Counted from the first letter of the stretch, positions 23,908 to 32,440 are shown. The stretch: DNA of 36,463 bases from Candidatus Bacteroides pullicola (GCA_019115825.1 DXCV01000055.1:1-36463), one strand, 5' to 3'. The notes: generated by a model from the letters alone, not told the origin. Numbers and translations: made by a program.

Positions 23908-24093
23908 TTATACATACTCCTCCACCATGTACATATCGCTGACGAAGTCGTCGATGACCCTTTCCAGGTTCTCGTAGGCTTCGTCGGGGGTCTCCCCGTA
24001 GGCGCTGCAGAGCAGGTTGTCCTTGTAGTAGGCAAAGAACCCACCGCCTGCGGCGGCCTCCAGCGTGCAATCGTTCAGTGTCAGTTTTTCCAT
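23908..24093 (-). CDS. Orphan HicB-like small protein
   Basis: A 61-residue protein with a HicB-type fold pattern: strands around GGFFAYYKDNLLCSAYGETP (residues about 17-36) followed by the helix DEAYENLERVIDDFV (37-51). HicB antitoxins share the GxFxAxxPxLxGCxxxGxTxEEAxxN layout. It lacks a DNA-binding domain and no hicA-like toxin gene lies beside it, so a solitary HicB-like domain of unknown role is the best call. It has an unusually strong ribosome-binding site (AAGGAGG, 8 bases before the ATG). The 131 bp between its stop and the ppk1 start hold no gene; read leftward, it precedes ppk1. Confidence 0.65.
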   Translation of the reverse strand: MEKLTLNDCTLEAAAGGGFFAYYKDNLLCSAYGETPDEAYENLERVIDDFVSDMYMVEEYV

Positions 24094-24101
24094 TGTTGCG
24101 T

Positions 24102-24108
24102 CCTCCTT
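24102..24108 (-). promoter_or_regulatory. Strong Shine-Dalgarno for the HicB-like gene
   Basis: AAGGAGG on the minus strand with an 8-base spacer to ATG 24093. It fixes the start of this small gene and is notable because most genes in the window lack any such site. A CATCTTTG box (24130-24137) may be its -7 element. Confidence 0.6.
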
Positions 24109-24197
24109 GATTGGTTATTTCTTCCACTGCAAAGATGGGGAAAGGATGTTGCAATCCTATGACACCGGGATTACGATTGTACGACGTTGCGCGCGGG

Positions 24198-25070
24198 TCA
24201 TTCCATAATCTCTATCGTATATCCGCCGTGGAAGACTTCGCCGGTGCCCAGATGTTGCACCCAGTCCCTGTCCTTGTATTCGCCGGCATAGTGCGCACGG
24301 TCGCAGCGGCCATACCAAGGCTCGATGCAGACGAAGGGCGCGTCCTTGCCCGGTGGCGACCACAGTCCCAGCACGGGAGCATCGAAGCGCAGGGCGAGGA
24401 CGGGCTTCCGGTCGACGTCATACAGCGTCACTTCGCGCACCTGTCCGTCCTCCAAGATAAAGGTGTCGATGTCGAACGTATGTGTGTCGAGGGGCAGGAG
24501 TCCATCCGTCAGTTCCAGGGGATAACGGGTGTCGGGGTCTACGCAACCCTTCTCGGCGATGCGGATATAGTGCAGGCCTTCAGCACGGTCGAAGCCGAAG
24601 AATCCTCGGCGAGGGTCGTCGGGTGTGTAGTGGGGGAAGTAGAAGGCCGGGTGCGCCCCTATTTGAAAATACAAGTCGTCAGTGGAGGGGTTCGTCACCT
24701 GCCAAAGCACGTCGATACACCGTCCACGCAGGCGATAGCCAATCTCGAGCACGAAAGGGAAGGGATATTTCCGGCGGGTTTCCTCGGTGTCGGCCAGGCG
24801 GTAGCGCAACTCGTCGGCCGTCTCCAACACCGGTTCAAAGTCCATGTCGCGGGCAAAGCCGTGCTGGGAGAGCAGATATGTCTGCCCCTCTACACGGTAC
24901 TCCCCCTGCCAGACGGAGCCTACGATGGGGAACAATACAGGGGAATGACGCTTCCAGTAAGCGGGGTCTGCCAGCCAAAGATACTCATGGCCATTGCGGA
25001 CGATGCTGGTCAGCTCGGCCCCATGCGGGGACACTTGGAGTGTCAGTTCGTGGTTGGATAAGGTGTTCAT
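24198..25070 (-). CDS. Aldose 1-epimerase-like protein (YeaD/LacX type)
   Basis: A 290-residue protein of the galactose mutarotase-like superfamily, beta-sandwich enzymes that interconvert anomers of sugars or hexose phosphates. Typical parts are the N-terminal SPHGAELTSIVRNGHEYLW (residues about 13-31), WKRHSPVLFPIVG near 39-51, the catalytic-site HGFARDM near 70-76, QIGAHPAFYFPH near 156-167 and FVCIEPWYGRCD near 238-249. It matches the LacX/YeaD branch rather than classical GalM by length and the SPVLFPIVG pattern. The exact sugar cannot be deduced. It is divergent from map. Confidence 0.88.
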   Translation of the reverse strand: MNTLSNHELTLQVSPHGAELTSIVRNGHEYLWLADPAYWKRHSPVLFPIVGSVWQGEYRVEGQTYLLSQHGFARDMDFEPVLETADELRYRLADTEETRRKYPFPFVLEIGYRLRGRCIDVLWQVTNPSTDDLYFQIGAHPAFYFPHYTPDDPRRGFFGFDRAEGLHYIRIAEKGCVDPDTRYPLELTDGLLPLDTHTFDIDTFILEDGQVREVTLYDVDRKPVLALRFDAPVLGLWSPPGKDAPFVCIEPWYGRCDRAHYAGEYKDRDWVQHLGTGEVFHGGYTIEIME

Positions 25071-25107
25071 AAGGTCTGTATGAATTAATAAGGTTCTATC
25101 TTTCGGA

Positions 25108-25115
25108 CAAAGATA
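25108..25115 (-). promoter_or_regulatory. -7 box for the epimerase-like gene
   Basis: TATCTTTG on the minus strand, 37 bases before the start at 25070, in the divergent region shared with map. Confidence 0.5.
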
Positions 25116-25138
25116 GGCATTATTCCCAATAAAGTATG

Positions 25139-25146
25139 TACCTTTG
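25139..25146 (+). promoter_or_regulatory. -7 box for map
   Basis: TACCTTTG, 20 bases before the map ATG at 25167. It diverges from the epimerase-like promoter 24 bp away. Confidence 0.6.
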
Positions 25147-25166
25147 CGCGATTAAATAGATACGAT

Positions 25167-26021
25167 ATGAAAAAGTTTATCCATGCGACACGTTTCACGC
25201 CGAAAAACTATGCTGATGACGTGGAAGCGACTATACAAAAGTACAAAAAAGAAGGCGTCCGCCTGCCCCAGCGGCATCTTCTCCGCACGCCCGAGCAGTT
25301 GGCCGGCATCCGTGCGAGTGCCAAAATCAACACTGCCCTGCTGGACTATGTGGCACAGAATATCTGCGAGGGCATGACTACCGCCGATGTGGACCACCTG
25401 GTCTATTGCTTCACCACCGACCACGACGCCATACCCGCCCCCTTCCTTTACGAGGGTTTCCCGAAGAGCGTGTGCGTCAGCATCAACGACGTGGTGTGCC
25501 ACGGCATCCCCAGCACAAAGGAATACCTGAAAAGCGGTGATATAGTCAACGTAGACGTCTCCACCATCTACAAAGGCTACTTCTCCGATGCCTCGCGGAT
25601 GTTCCTCATCGGCGAGGTCAGCCCCGAGCGGAAACGCCTCGTGGAGGTGACGCGCGAATGCCGGGACATCGGCGTGCGGATGGCACAGCCTTGGACGCGC
25701 CTGGGCGACATCGGCGCAGCCATTCAGGAGCATGCCGAGAAGAACGGCTACTCCGTGGTGCGCGACCTCTGTGGTCACGGCTGTGGCGTGAAGTTCCATG
25801 AAGAACCGGACGTGGAGCACTTCGGCAAACGGGGCACAGGCATGATGATTGTGCCGGGCATGACCTTTACGATAGAGCCGATGATTAACGCCGGTCGTTA
25901 CGAAGTCTGCATTGATGAAGAGGACGGTTGGACCGTCTTCACCGACGATGGCTCGGACTCTGCCCAATGGGAGAGCATGGTCCTCATCACGGAAACGGGC
26001 AACGAAGTACTGACAGAGTAA
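25167..26021 (+). CDS. map: Methionine aminopeptidase, type I
   Basis: A 284-residue metalloprotease that removes the initiator methionine from new proteins. All five metal ligands are visible: Asp130 (NVDVS), Asp141 (FSDAS), His204 (GHGCG), Glu237 (TIEPM) and Glu269 (WESMV); the active-site His of VVCHGIPS is at 112. The catalytic domain begins near residue 40; the first ~38 residues are an N-terminal extension compared with the 264-residue E. coli enzyme. There is no SEC-C zinc motif. Bacteroidetes often carry another copy among ribosomal protein genes, so this may be a second map; that is inference. It converges with the lysozyme gene, 7 bp apart. Confidence 0.94.
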   Translation: MKKFIHATRFTPKNYADDVEATIQKYKKEGVRLPQRHLLRTPEQLAGIRASAKINTALLDYVAQNICEGMTTADVDHLVYCFTTDHDAIPAPFLYEGFPKSVCVSINDVVCHGIPSTKEYLKSGDIVNVDVSTIYKGYFSDASRMFLIGEVSPERKRLVEVTRECRDIGVRMAQPWTRLGDIGAAIQEHAEKNGYSVVRDLCGHGCGVKFHEEPDVEHFGKRGTGMMIVPGMTFTIEPMINAGRYEVCIDEEDGWTVFTDDGSDSAQWESMVLITETGNEVLTE

Positions 26022-26028
26022 GTGACAA

Positions 26029-26937
26029 TCAACGCAGGCAAAGACTGTCCAGTCCCTCCATCGGGCCGTTGAAGACGTTCAGGTCTACATTGCCCTCTAT
26101 ACCAGGGACAGAACCGACGTCGGTGTGCTGCCAGAAGTGCCACGGCCCTTCGTAACGAACAGAATCAACGTAGTAATGGGCAATCCAGTACGGATAGCGT
26201 TGGAATACGCTATCGTTGAGGTAGCGCAGCTTGAACTTGTAGGACGCATAGAGTATGGGAGTCACACCGTAATGGTGCTCCACACGCTCCAGCCAAGTCT
26301 TCACTGCACGCTGAAAGTCGGCCTTGCTCTTGCCTTGGGTTGTTTCCACATCAAGGACGGGAGGAAGGTCGCCTTTTTGCAACTGGACGGTACGGATAAA
26401 GAAGTCTGCCTGGCGAAGCGCATCAGTACGGGGGATGAAGTAATGGTAAGCACCACGAACAAAGCCGTGGGCACGAGCCGAGTCGAAGTTAGCGCGGAAG
26501 GTGTCATCCCCATGGTCACCACCCTCAGTAGCCTTAAGGAAGACAAAGCGAAGAGGGAACTCCCCCGCACGCTGGCTGGCCAGGAGATTCCAATCTATGT
26601 CGCCCTGGTAGTGGGAAATGTCGATGCCGTGCACGTCATAAGAGCAAGGCAGGCAGACACCATACCCCTTCAGACCATAGCAAGGCTTCCACCGATAGGC
26701 ATATGGACGGATGAAGCACCAATAGAAACCAACCGTCAGCACCACAGCCAAACCGGCAGCCACCATCCAACGCACCCACGCCGGCATCGGACGGGAAGCG
26801 GCCTTCTGCTTGGACTTCGGGTGCTTGCCGGTAGACGTACGCCGGACCGACGTTTTGCGGACGGCGGGCTTGCGCACACCAGACGCAGCCTTGCGGGTGC
26901 GTGAGGTGGATTTTTCACTATGGACAGGCTTTGCCAT
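26029..26937 (-). CDS. Membrane-anchored GH25 lysozyme-like glycoside hydrolase
   Basis: A 302-residue protein with three parts. First, a strongly basic Ser/Thr/Lys/Arg-rich N-terminus (residues 1-50). Then one membrane helix (about 54-76). Then a GH25 (Chalaropsis-type muramidase) domain to the end, beginning HGIDISHYQGDIDW at 103-116, with the catalytic pair in VLDVETT (Asp196, Glu198) and WHFWQHTDVG plus IEGNVDLNVFN at the end. GH25 enzymes cut the MurNAc-GlcNAc bond of peptidoglycan. Topology suggests a signal-anchored periplasmic enzyme. It is the last gene of the NigD-Yip1-smpB-metH operon, 17 bp after metH. Confidence 0.9.
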   Translation of the reverse strand: MAKPVHSEKSTSRTRKAASGVRKPAVRKTSVRRTSTGKHPKSKQKAASRPMPAWVRWMVAAGLAVVLTVGFYWCFIRPYAYRWKPCYGLKGYGVCLPCSYDVHGIDISHYQGDIDWNLLASQRAGEFPLRFVFLKATEGGDHGDDTFRANFDSARAHGFVRGAYHYFIPRTDALRQADFFIRTVQLQKGDLPPVLDVETTQGKSKADFQRAVKTWLERVEHHYGVTPILYASYKFKLRYLNDSVFQRYPYWIAHYYVDSVRYEGPWHFWQHTDVGSVPGIEGNVDLNVFNGPMEGLDSLCLR

Positions 26938-26954
26938 TGATGACTTCCCCTGCC

Positions 26955-29684
26955 TCAGGAGAACAACTTGAGTTGATTGTTTCGGGCCTCTTCCAAGGAA
27001 AGCAGGTTCTTCTGCTTCTGCGCGTTCTCTGCACGAAGCCGGGTGTATTCCTCATCCAATTCTTTCGCCAAAGCCTCGCATTGGACAGGATTCATCAGTC
27101 GGGAAGCCACTCCGGCATTTTGGGAGGCATCCCGCAAATGAACGACCACCCCATGATAGACAGAGGCTATCTTCAAGGCCGTATGCAGACGAGATGTAGT
27201 GGCCCCCCCTATCATCAGAGGGATATCCAAACCTGCCTTCTCCATTTCGGAAGCCACATGCACCATTTCTTCCAGCGAAGGGGTAATCAGACCGCTCAAC
27301 CCAATCATATCTACCTTCTCCTCGATGGCACGCTGCACAATGGTTTCTGCCGGCACCATCACGCCCAAATCAATGATTTCGTAGCCGTTGCAAGCCATAA
27401 CCACAGAGACGATGTTCTTGCCGATGTCGTGCACGTCCCCTTTTACCGTAGCCAACAAGACGCGTCCGGCGGAAACAGTCTTCCCCGATTTCTCCGATTC
27501 AATGACGGGCTGAAGAATAGATACGGCTTTTTTCATCGTCCGTGCCGCCTTGACCACTTGGGGCAAGAACATCTTGCCGGCACCAAACAAGTCCCCTACA
27601 CGGTTCATGCCTTTCATCAAGGGTCCCTCGATGACATCCACTGCCTTGGGATAGGCTTTCAGGGCTTCTGCCAAATCTTCTTCCAGATAATCACCGATAC
27701 CCTTCACCAAGGCATATTGAAGACGCTCGTCGAGGGAAGCTTTGCGCCAATCCGCTTGGTTGCTTTCTCCTCTGGCAGAAGCATCCTGAACATGATGCGC
27801 CATCTCCAAAAGTCGCTCGGCAGCATCGGGACGACGATTGAGCACCACATCCTCGATGCGCTCCAACAACTCTGAAGGTATATCCGTATAAAGGACAGAC
27901 GAGGCGGGATTGACTATACCCATATCCATCCCTGCGGCTATGGCGTGATACAAAAACACAGCGTGCATCGCTTCACGCAAATAATTATTTCCTCGGAAAG
28001 AAAAAGAAAGGTTGCTCACTCCCCCACTGACGTGGGCACCGGGCAAATGCTGGCGAATCCAAGCCGTCGCCCGAATAAAATCCACGGCATAATTGTCATG
28101 CTCGGGCATACCGGTGGCAATGGCCAACACATTGGGGTCGAATATGATATCTTGCGGACGGAAACCCACCTTGTCCACCAACAGGCGATAAGCACGGGCA
28201 CACACCTCAATGCGGCGTTCGTAGGTATTGGCTTGCCCTTGCTCGTCGAAAGCCATCACGACCACTGCTGCACCATAACGGTGCACGGCACGGGCATGAG
28301 CCAAGAATTTGGCTTCTCCTTCTTTTAGAGAAAGGGAATTGACGATAGCTTTGCCTTGAAGACATTTCAAGCCGGCTTCTATCACTTGCCAGTCGGAAGA
28401 GTCTATCATCACGGGGACACGGGCAATATCAGGTTCGGAAGCTATGAGGTTCAGGAATTTCACCATCTCCGCACGGGCATCCAAAAGACCGTCGTCCATA
28501 TTGATGTCTATGACTTGCGCCCCATCCTCCACTTGTTTACGAGCTATGCCCAAAGCCTCTTCATATTTCTTTTCATTGATAAGTCGAAGAAACTTACGCG
28601 AACCGGCTACATTACACCGCTCACCCACGTTCACAAAGTTATTCTCCGGTTTCACTTCCAGCAAGTCAAGACCTGAGAGCCAAAGCGTTTCCGGCTTCGA
28701 TGCGGGCTGATGTGGAGTTATTCCCTCGGACAAGCGGACAAAGCGGGCGATATGCTCGTCCGTGGTGCCGCAACATCCTCCAAGTATATTCACCAGGCCT
28801 TCATCCAAAAACTCTTTCACTTCGGCAGCCATTTCGTCGGGCGTCTGTTCATATTGCCCCAGACTATCAGGAAGGCCTGCGTTGGGGTAAGCACTGATAT
28901 AATAAGGAGCATGGGCAGCCAACTGCTCCAAATAAGGCTTCATCTGACGGGCACCAAAAGAACAGTTCAATCCCACGGAAAAAATATCCGCGTGCTGCAT
29001 TGAGGCCAAGAAGGCGTCCAAGGTCTGCCCCGAAAGCGTACGTCCGCTCTCGGACACGGTCACGGAAAGCATCAGCGGCACCCGACGCCCTACGCGCTCC
29101 ATGGCTTCTTGCGCGGCAAAGACAGCCGCCTTGGCATTGAGCGTATCAAAAATGGTTTCCACCAACAGGGCATCCACGCCTCCCTCCAGCAAGGCAGACA
29201 TCTGTTCGACATACGCATCGGCCAAGGCATCAAAAGTCAGGGAACGCAAAGCCGGATTGTCCACATCGGGACTCATGGAAAGGGTCTTGTTCGTGGGACC
29301 TACGGAACCAGCCACATAACGAGGATGCTCAGATGTGGTAAATTCATCGGCCAAGGTACGGGCCAGACGTGCAGCAGCATAATTGATTTCACGCACGCAA
29401 GCCTCCGTATGGTAATCCGCCTGGCTAATACGGTTAGCATTGAACGTATTGGTTTCTATAAGGTCTGCCCCTGCCACAAGATACTTCCGATGTATGTCTT
29501 CCACCACATCCGGGCGGGTCAAGACCAAAAGGTCGTTATTGCCCTTTAAAGGCACAGGCGACTGAACAAAACGCTCGCCCCGAAAATCAGCTTCCGTCAA
29601 GCCATAACGCTGAATCATCGTGCCCATGGCACCGTCCAAAATAAGAACACGCTCCTCTACAAATTGCTCTAATGTCTTTTTCAT
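26955..29684 (-). CDS. metH: Cobalamin-dependent methionine synthase lacking the reactivation domain
   Basis: A 909-residue MetH that moves a methyl group from methyltetrahydrofolate through cobalamin to homocysteine. Present: the homocysteine/zinc domain (about 1-325; DGAMGTMIQR at 18-27, zinc Cys in GLNCSFG near 238 and GGCCGT near 302), the pterin domain (about 340-610; NVGERCNVAGSRKF), the helical cap (about 640-735) and the B12 domain with DVHDIGKN near 751-758 whose His is the lower cobalt ligand. The chain ends at about residue 909, where E. coli MetH (1227 residues) would begin its AdoMet-dependent activation domain. A matching free domain is encoded at 18423-19238. No riboswitch precedes it; smpB is 15 bp upstream. 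Confidence 0.95.
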   Translation of the reverse strand: MKKTLEQFVEERVLILDGAMGTMIQRYGLTEADFRGERFVQSPVPLKGNNDLLVLTRPDVVEDIHRKYLVAGADLIETNTFNANRISQADYHTEACVREINYAAARLARTLADEFTTSEHPRYVAGSVGPTNKTLSMSPDVDNPALRSLTFDALADAYVEQMSALLEGGVDALLVETIFDTLNAKAAVFAAQEAMERVGRRVPLMLSVTVSESGRTLSGQTLDAFLASMQHADIFSVGLNCSFGARQMKPYLEQLAAHAPYYISAYPNAGLPDSLGQYEQTPDEMAAEVKEFLDEGLVNILGGCCGTTDEHIARFVRLSEGITPHQPASKPETLWLSGLDLLEVKPENNFVNVGERCNVAGSRKFLRLINEKKYEEALGIARKQVEDGAQVIDINMDDGLLDARAEMVKFLNLIASEPDIARVPVMIDSSDWQVIEAGLKCLQGKAIVNSLSLKEGEAKFLAHARAVHRYGAAVVVMAFDEQGQANTYERRIEVCARAYRLLVDKVGFRPQDIIFDPNVLAIATGMPEHDNYAVDFIRATAWIRQHLPGAHVSGGVSNLSFSFRGNNYLREAMHAVFLYHAIAAGMDMGIVNPASSVLYTDIPSELLERIEDVVLNRRPDAAERLLEMAHHVQDASARGESNQADWRKASLDERLQYALVKGIGDYLEEDLAEALKAYPKAVDVIEGPLMKGMNRVGDLFGAGKMFLPQVVKAARTMKKAVSILQPVIESEKSGKTVSAGRVLLATVKGDVHDIGKNIVSVVMACNGYEIIDLGVMVPAETIVQRAIEEKVDMIGLSGLITPSLEEMVHVASEMEKAGLDIPLMIGGATTSRLHTALKIASVYHGVVVHLRDASQNAGVASRLMNPVQCEALAKELDEEYTRLRAENAQKQKNLLSLEEARNNQLKLFS

Positions 29685-29699
29685 GCCACCATCCTTTCA

Positions 29700-30152
29700 C
29701 TACTTTTTGAACATCCGCGCCATTTCACGCTTGTCGTCCTTCTCGCGGAGCGACTGACGCTTGTCATATTGCTTCTTACCCTTAGCCAAGGCTACCACCA
29801 CCTTGGCAAGCCCCTTCTCGTTAATGAAAAGGCGGACAGGCACAATAGTGAATCCCGGATCGCGCGACGTACGAAGCAACTTGTCCAACTCCTTCTTGGT
29901 GAGCAGCAGTTTGCGGTCGCGCCGGGCGGAGTGGTTGTTGTACGAACCGTAGAAATACTCGGCCACGTGCATGTTCTTCACCCAAAGTTCCCCGTTGGAG
30001 AAGAAGCAAAAAGTGTCCACCAAACTGGCTTTGCCTTGCCGAATGGACTTGATTTCAGTGCCCGTCAAGACAATGCCCGCCGTATAGGTGTCCAGCAATT
30101 CATAGTCGAACGTGGCGCGCTTATTCTTTATGTTTATAGCAGGTTGCTTCAT
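29700..30152 (-). CDS. smpB: SsrA-binding protein SmpB
   Basis: A 150-residue basic protein that binds tmRNA and brings it to stalled ribosomes for trans-translation. Family marks are [20 protein letters not shown] (residues about 7-26), [19 protein letters not shown] near 26-44, the [14 protein letters not shown] stretch near 75-88 and a Lys/Arg-rich C-terminal tail (about 128-150) that inserts in the mRNA channel. Length is normal. The tmRNA gene itself is not in the window. It lies between a Yip1-like gene (8 bp upstream) and metH (15 bp downstream). Confidence 0.97.
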   Translation of the reverse strand: MKQPAINIKNKRATFDYELLDTYTAGIVLTGTEIKSIRQGKASLVDTFCFFSNGELWVKNMHVAEYFYGSYNNHSARRDRKLLLTKKELDKLLRTSRDPGFTIVPVRLFINEKGLAKVVVALAKGKKQYDKRQSLREKDDKREMARMFKK

Positions 30153-30160
30153 TTTCTCGT

Positions 30161-30736
30161 TTAATTTAATAGGATTGTCAATTCATTGAACACCCACTCT
30201 ATCAACATCGGGCATCCCAAAAGCAACACGAAAGCGACCAGCGTGAAGCGCAAACGGTTACTATCGTCTATTTCCAACAACACCCGGCTGCCTTCCCACA
30301 CTATATATAAGGTGTAAAACTGAAGAAGCAAGGCGATAATCTGAAACTCGGGCAAGATGCCCAACACCACCTTCAGCAGGAAAACCACCACCAAGGCATA
30401 ACCGGCGAATTGCCAAGCCAAGGGAAGGTCATTCTTTGCACGAAGGAAACGGGTGCAGAACTCATTCAACAGATAAGCTGCCAAAAAGTATCCACCAAAG
30501 AGGGATACAGCCACCGCGCAACACCGCGTCATGGCATATTGGAAACTCAACGGCCCGTCCCATCCGTTCGTCCACAACGAGCCGATGAGGACAGCTAAGC
30601 CACACAGACCAATCATGGGATAGACGAAAGCCGTGAAGACCTGACGCCTATCCCCCTGCAAACGAATTTCCTCCCAGGCACGGGCCGGGGAGGAAATCAG
30701 CAACATCGTGATATGTAATATATTCTTATAGTCCAA
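30161..30736 (-). CDS. Yip1-domain membrane protein
   Basis: A 191-residue integral membrane protein with about five hydrophobic helices (near residues 36-56, 68-92, 105-128, 130-147 and 165-185). The soluble start [20 protein letters not shown] followed by the membrane domain is the pattern of bacterial Yip1 (PF04893) proteins, which have no settled function. It sits 12 bp after the NigD-like lipoprotein gene and 8 bp before smpB, so it is cotranscribed with both. No catalytic motif is visible. Confidence 0.75.
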   Translation of the reverse strand: MDYKNILHITMLLISSPARAWEEIRLQGDRRQVFTAFVYPMIGLCGLAVLIGSLWTNGWDGPLSFQYAMTRCCAVAVSLFGGYFLAAYLLNEFCTRFLRAKNDLPLAWQFAGYALVVVFLLKVVLGILPEFQIIALLLQFYTLYIVWEGSRVLLEIDDSNRLRFTLVAFVLLLGCPMLIEWVFNELTILLN

Positions 30737-30748
30737 AATGCACAGTTA

Positions 30749-31612
30749 TCATTTACCTTCCAATTCTTCGATGGTCACCACATCATAGACTTCTTCTTCA
30801 GTTCCGCTATTGTCCATATCCGTGGAGTAGGAGTTCACTTTGGCCACAATCCTTACCTTGTCGATGCTACCGCCCCATTGATTGGCGATGTTGGTATTGG
30901 GGGTCATATTATGCAGACTGAAAGCTACAAAGTTGAATGACGATCTTTGCGTGGCGTAATCTTCCACACCATTTACACGATAATTGAGGTAAAGGCGCAA
31001 GATGCCCTCATTCTTATCGGCCACCGTAGCGAGATCGTCGGGATAATAAACCAACGTGATGCTAATCGAAGTGGCACGGCTGTCAGTAGGGGCATAGTAG
31101 TTGACAGGCACGATAATCTCCGCCTTGTTGTTATCAAAGAAATAAGGCTGGTACTTCTGTCCGTAAGCATCTGTCGGGTTGAGCGAAATAATGGGATGCG
31201 TAGCCACGGAGTCGCGCGCCGTACCCTTGTTTTCTGCAGGAACCACCAAGGTGGGGAAATCCAACGGCTGAATGGCATAGAGGTTGACTCCTTCTATGCT
31301 CGTTTCGGTTTGCACGAAATTGGGATCGTCCGAATTCCAATAATAACCGATGCTCACGATTTTGCCCACCAGACTGGACATTGTGAAATTTTCGTTTTGG
31401 CTTTCCAAGCTGTTGATAGAAGCTTCAGTCGGTGAAATGGTGATGGCATTCCCCGGTGTCTTGAAAGAATAGAACATTCCGAAGTTGCTATACACCTTGG
31501 CAATGGCAGTTGCCGAACTTTGGTATTCCCCTCCATCGCCCAAGCAGGAAGTCATCGTCACACCCATCAGCAATCCCAAAGCAAGTGTCAAAAGTTTAAA
31601 ACGTTGTTTCAT
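30749..31612 (-). CDS. NigD-like lipoprotein
   Basis: A 287-residue secreted lipoprotein: basic start MKQRFK, hydrophobic stretch 7-20, lipobox with Cys23 (TMTSC), then LGDGGE, a Gly/Asp/Glu-type tail typical of lipoproteins exported to the surface in Bacteroidetes. The body is beta-rich and resembles NigD-type proteins of Bacteroides, named from a nim-linked bacteriocin-region gene; this family call is from memory and moderate. No enzymatic residues are evident. It is the first gene of the five-gene leftward operon and has a TAATTTTG box upstream. Confidence 0.65.
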   Translation of the reverse strand: MKQRFKLLTLALGLLMGVTMTSCLGDGGEYQSSATAIAKVYSNFGMFYSFKTPGNAITISPTEASINSLESQNENFTMSSLVGKIVSIGYYWNSDDPNFVQTETSIEGVNLYAIQPLDFPTLVVPAENKGTARDSVATHPIISLNPTDAYGQKYQPYFFDNNKAEIIVPVNYYAPTDSRATSISITLVYYPDDLATVADKNEGILRLYLNYRVNGVEDYATQRSSFNFVAFSLHNMTPNTNIANQWGGSIDKVRIVAKVNSYSTDMDNSGTEEEVYDVVTIEELEGK

Positions 31613-31641
31613 TGTCTTCTTTTCTTTTTTTAATTAGTTTG

Positions 31642-31649
31642 CAAAATTA
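31642..31649 (-). promoter_or_regulatory. -7 box of the NigD-Yip1-smpB-metH-GH25 operon
   Basis: TAATTTTG on the minus strand, 29 bases before the NigD-like start. No convincing -33 TTG. Confidence 0.5.
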
Positions 31650-31665
31650 GATAATTATTTCGCTT

Positions 31666-31707
31666 AGGAAATGCCACACGTGGCAGAATACTGCATGCAG
31701 ATTTCCT
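31666..31707 (-). terminator. Three-way-junction structure after the DMP19 gene
   Basis: AGGAAAT (31666-31672) pairs with ATTTCCT (31701-31707), enclosing two perfect hairpins, GCCACACGTGGC (31673-31684) and CTGCATGCAG (31691-31700). It lies 13 bases after the DMP19 stop codon read leftward. There is no U-tract, so calling it a terminator is tentative. Confidence 0.35.
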
Positions 31708-31720
31708 ATTTAACATATTT

Positions 31721-32233
31721 TCAATTTCCAATCCCTGCAAACAGCTCCAAATGCCCGTCCACATACTGTGCGACTTGAGCCGTCCATTCCTCTTCATTCT
31801 CCAAGAACCGGTCTTCCAAATCATCGAAAGCCTCGTATTGTTCATACATCGCCATGAACTCCTCGTCCGTGCGCTCACGCTCCAAATCCTCACGATGGGC
31901 GTCATACACCTTGCGTGCGGCATAGAGCACCTTGGCGAGCTCGTCCAAGCCCCAATCGCGTAAGGCACGCGCCACGGGATTATGGAAAATATAAGGTCCC
32001 CACCCGTTTTGGATAAGCTGACAGAAGCCTCCTTCCATCAGTTCGTCGCGCAAGATGGTGTAAGCCAAGAGCGTATGTTGCGAAGCATTGAGCAGGGGCA
32101 TTGCTTCGGCAGTCAACGTGCCTCCCATGGCTTGGTAATAGGCATCCGTAAAGACGCGCAGAAAAGCGTCCATACCCTCGGATGCGGCACGGCGTAGAGC
32201 TTCATCGGTGACTTTTATCTGATTTGCTTCCAT
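31721..32233 (-). CDS. DMP19-family protein (DUF4375)
   Basis: A 170-residue acidic, all-helical soluble protein. The segment LNASQHTLLAYTILRDELM (residues about 48-66) with GGFCQLIQNGWGPYIFHNPV right after is the signature of the DMP19/DUF4375 family. The Neisseria member acts as a DNA mimic that blocks a repressor; whether this one does is unknown, though its acidic C-terminal half (about 115-150, many Glu and Asp) would allow it. It has its own -7 box and stands alone. Alternative start codons are not indicated. Confidence 0.8.
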   Translation of the reverse strand: MEANQIKVTDEALRRAASEGMDAFLRVFTDAYYQAMGGTLTAEAMPLLNASQHTLLAYTILRDELMEGGFCQLIQNGWGPYIFHNPVARALRDWGLDELAKVLYAARKVYDAHREDLERERTDEEFMAMYEQYEAFDDLEDRFLENEEEWTAQVAQYVDGHLELFAGIGN

Positions 32234-32261
32234 TTTCCAATCAAACGAATGAATAACCGCG

Positions 32262-32269
32262 CAAAGGTA
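32262..32269 (-). promoter_or_regulatory. -7 box for the DMP19 gene
   Basis: TACCTTTG on the minus strand, 28 bases before the start at 32233. Confidence 0.6.
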
Positions 32270-32327
32270 CGAAAATTATCTGAACTTGCAATACATAGAG
32301 TTGCCATCCCCCGTACAAGACTACATT

Positions 32328-32404
32328 TTTAGACGCGGATTTTGCGGATGACGCGGATTATTTATTTTTTTGAATCCGCCCAATCCGCTAAATCCGCGTC
32401 TAAA
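32328..32404. repeat. Palindromic intergenic element, copy A (GCGGAT units)
   Basis: A 77-bp inverted repeat. Perfect outer arms of 15 bp (32328-32342 with 32390-32404) are followed by GCGGAT/ATCCGC (344-349/383-388) and GCGGATT/AATCCGC (353-359/373-379), with an AT-rich loop. It lies 37 bp from the OadA-like stop codon and may also end that transcript. It shares its TTTAG-CGCGGAT arms with 35273-35381. Confidence 0.85.
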
Positions 32405-32440
32405 GAATAGGACAAGCTACGTCCGTCATCTTCTGACGGC

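Noticed and set aside
29685..29699. Cobalamin or SAM riboswitch controlling metH
   Set aside because: Only 15 bp separate smpB from metH, and the operon leader at 31613-31641 is too short and lacks B12-box or SAM-riboswitch features.
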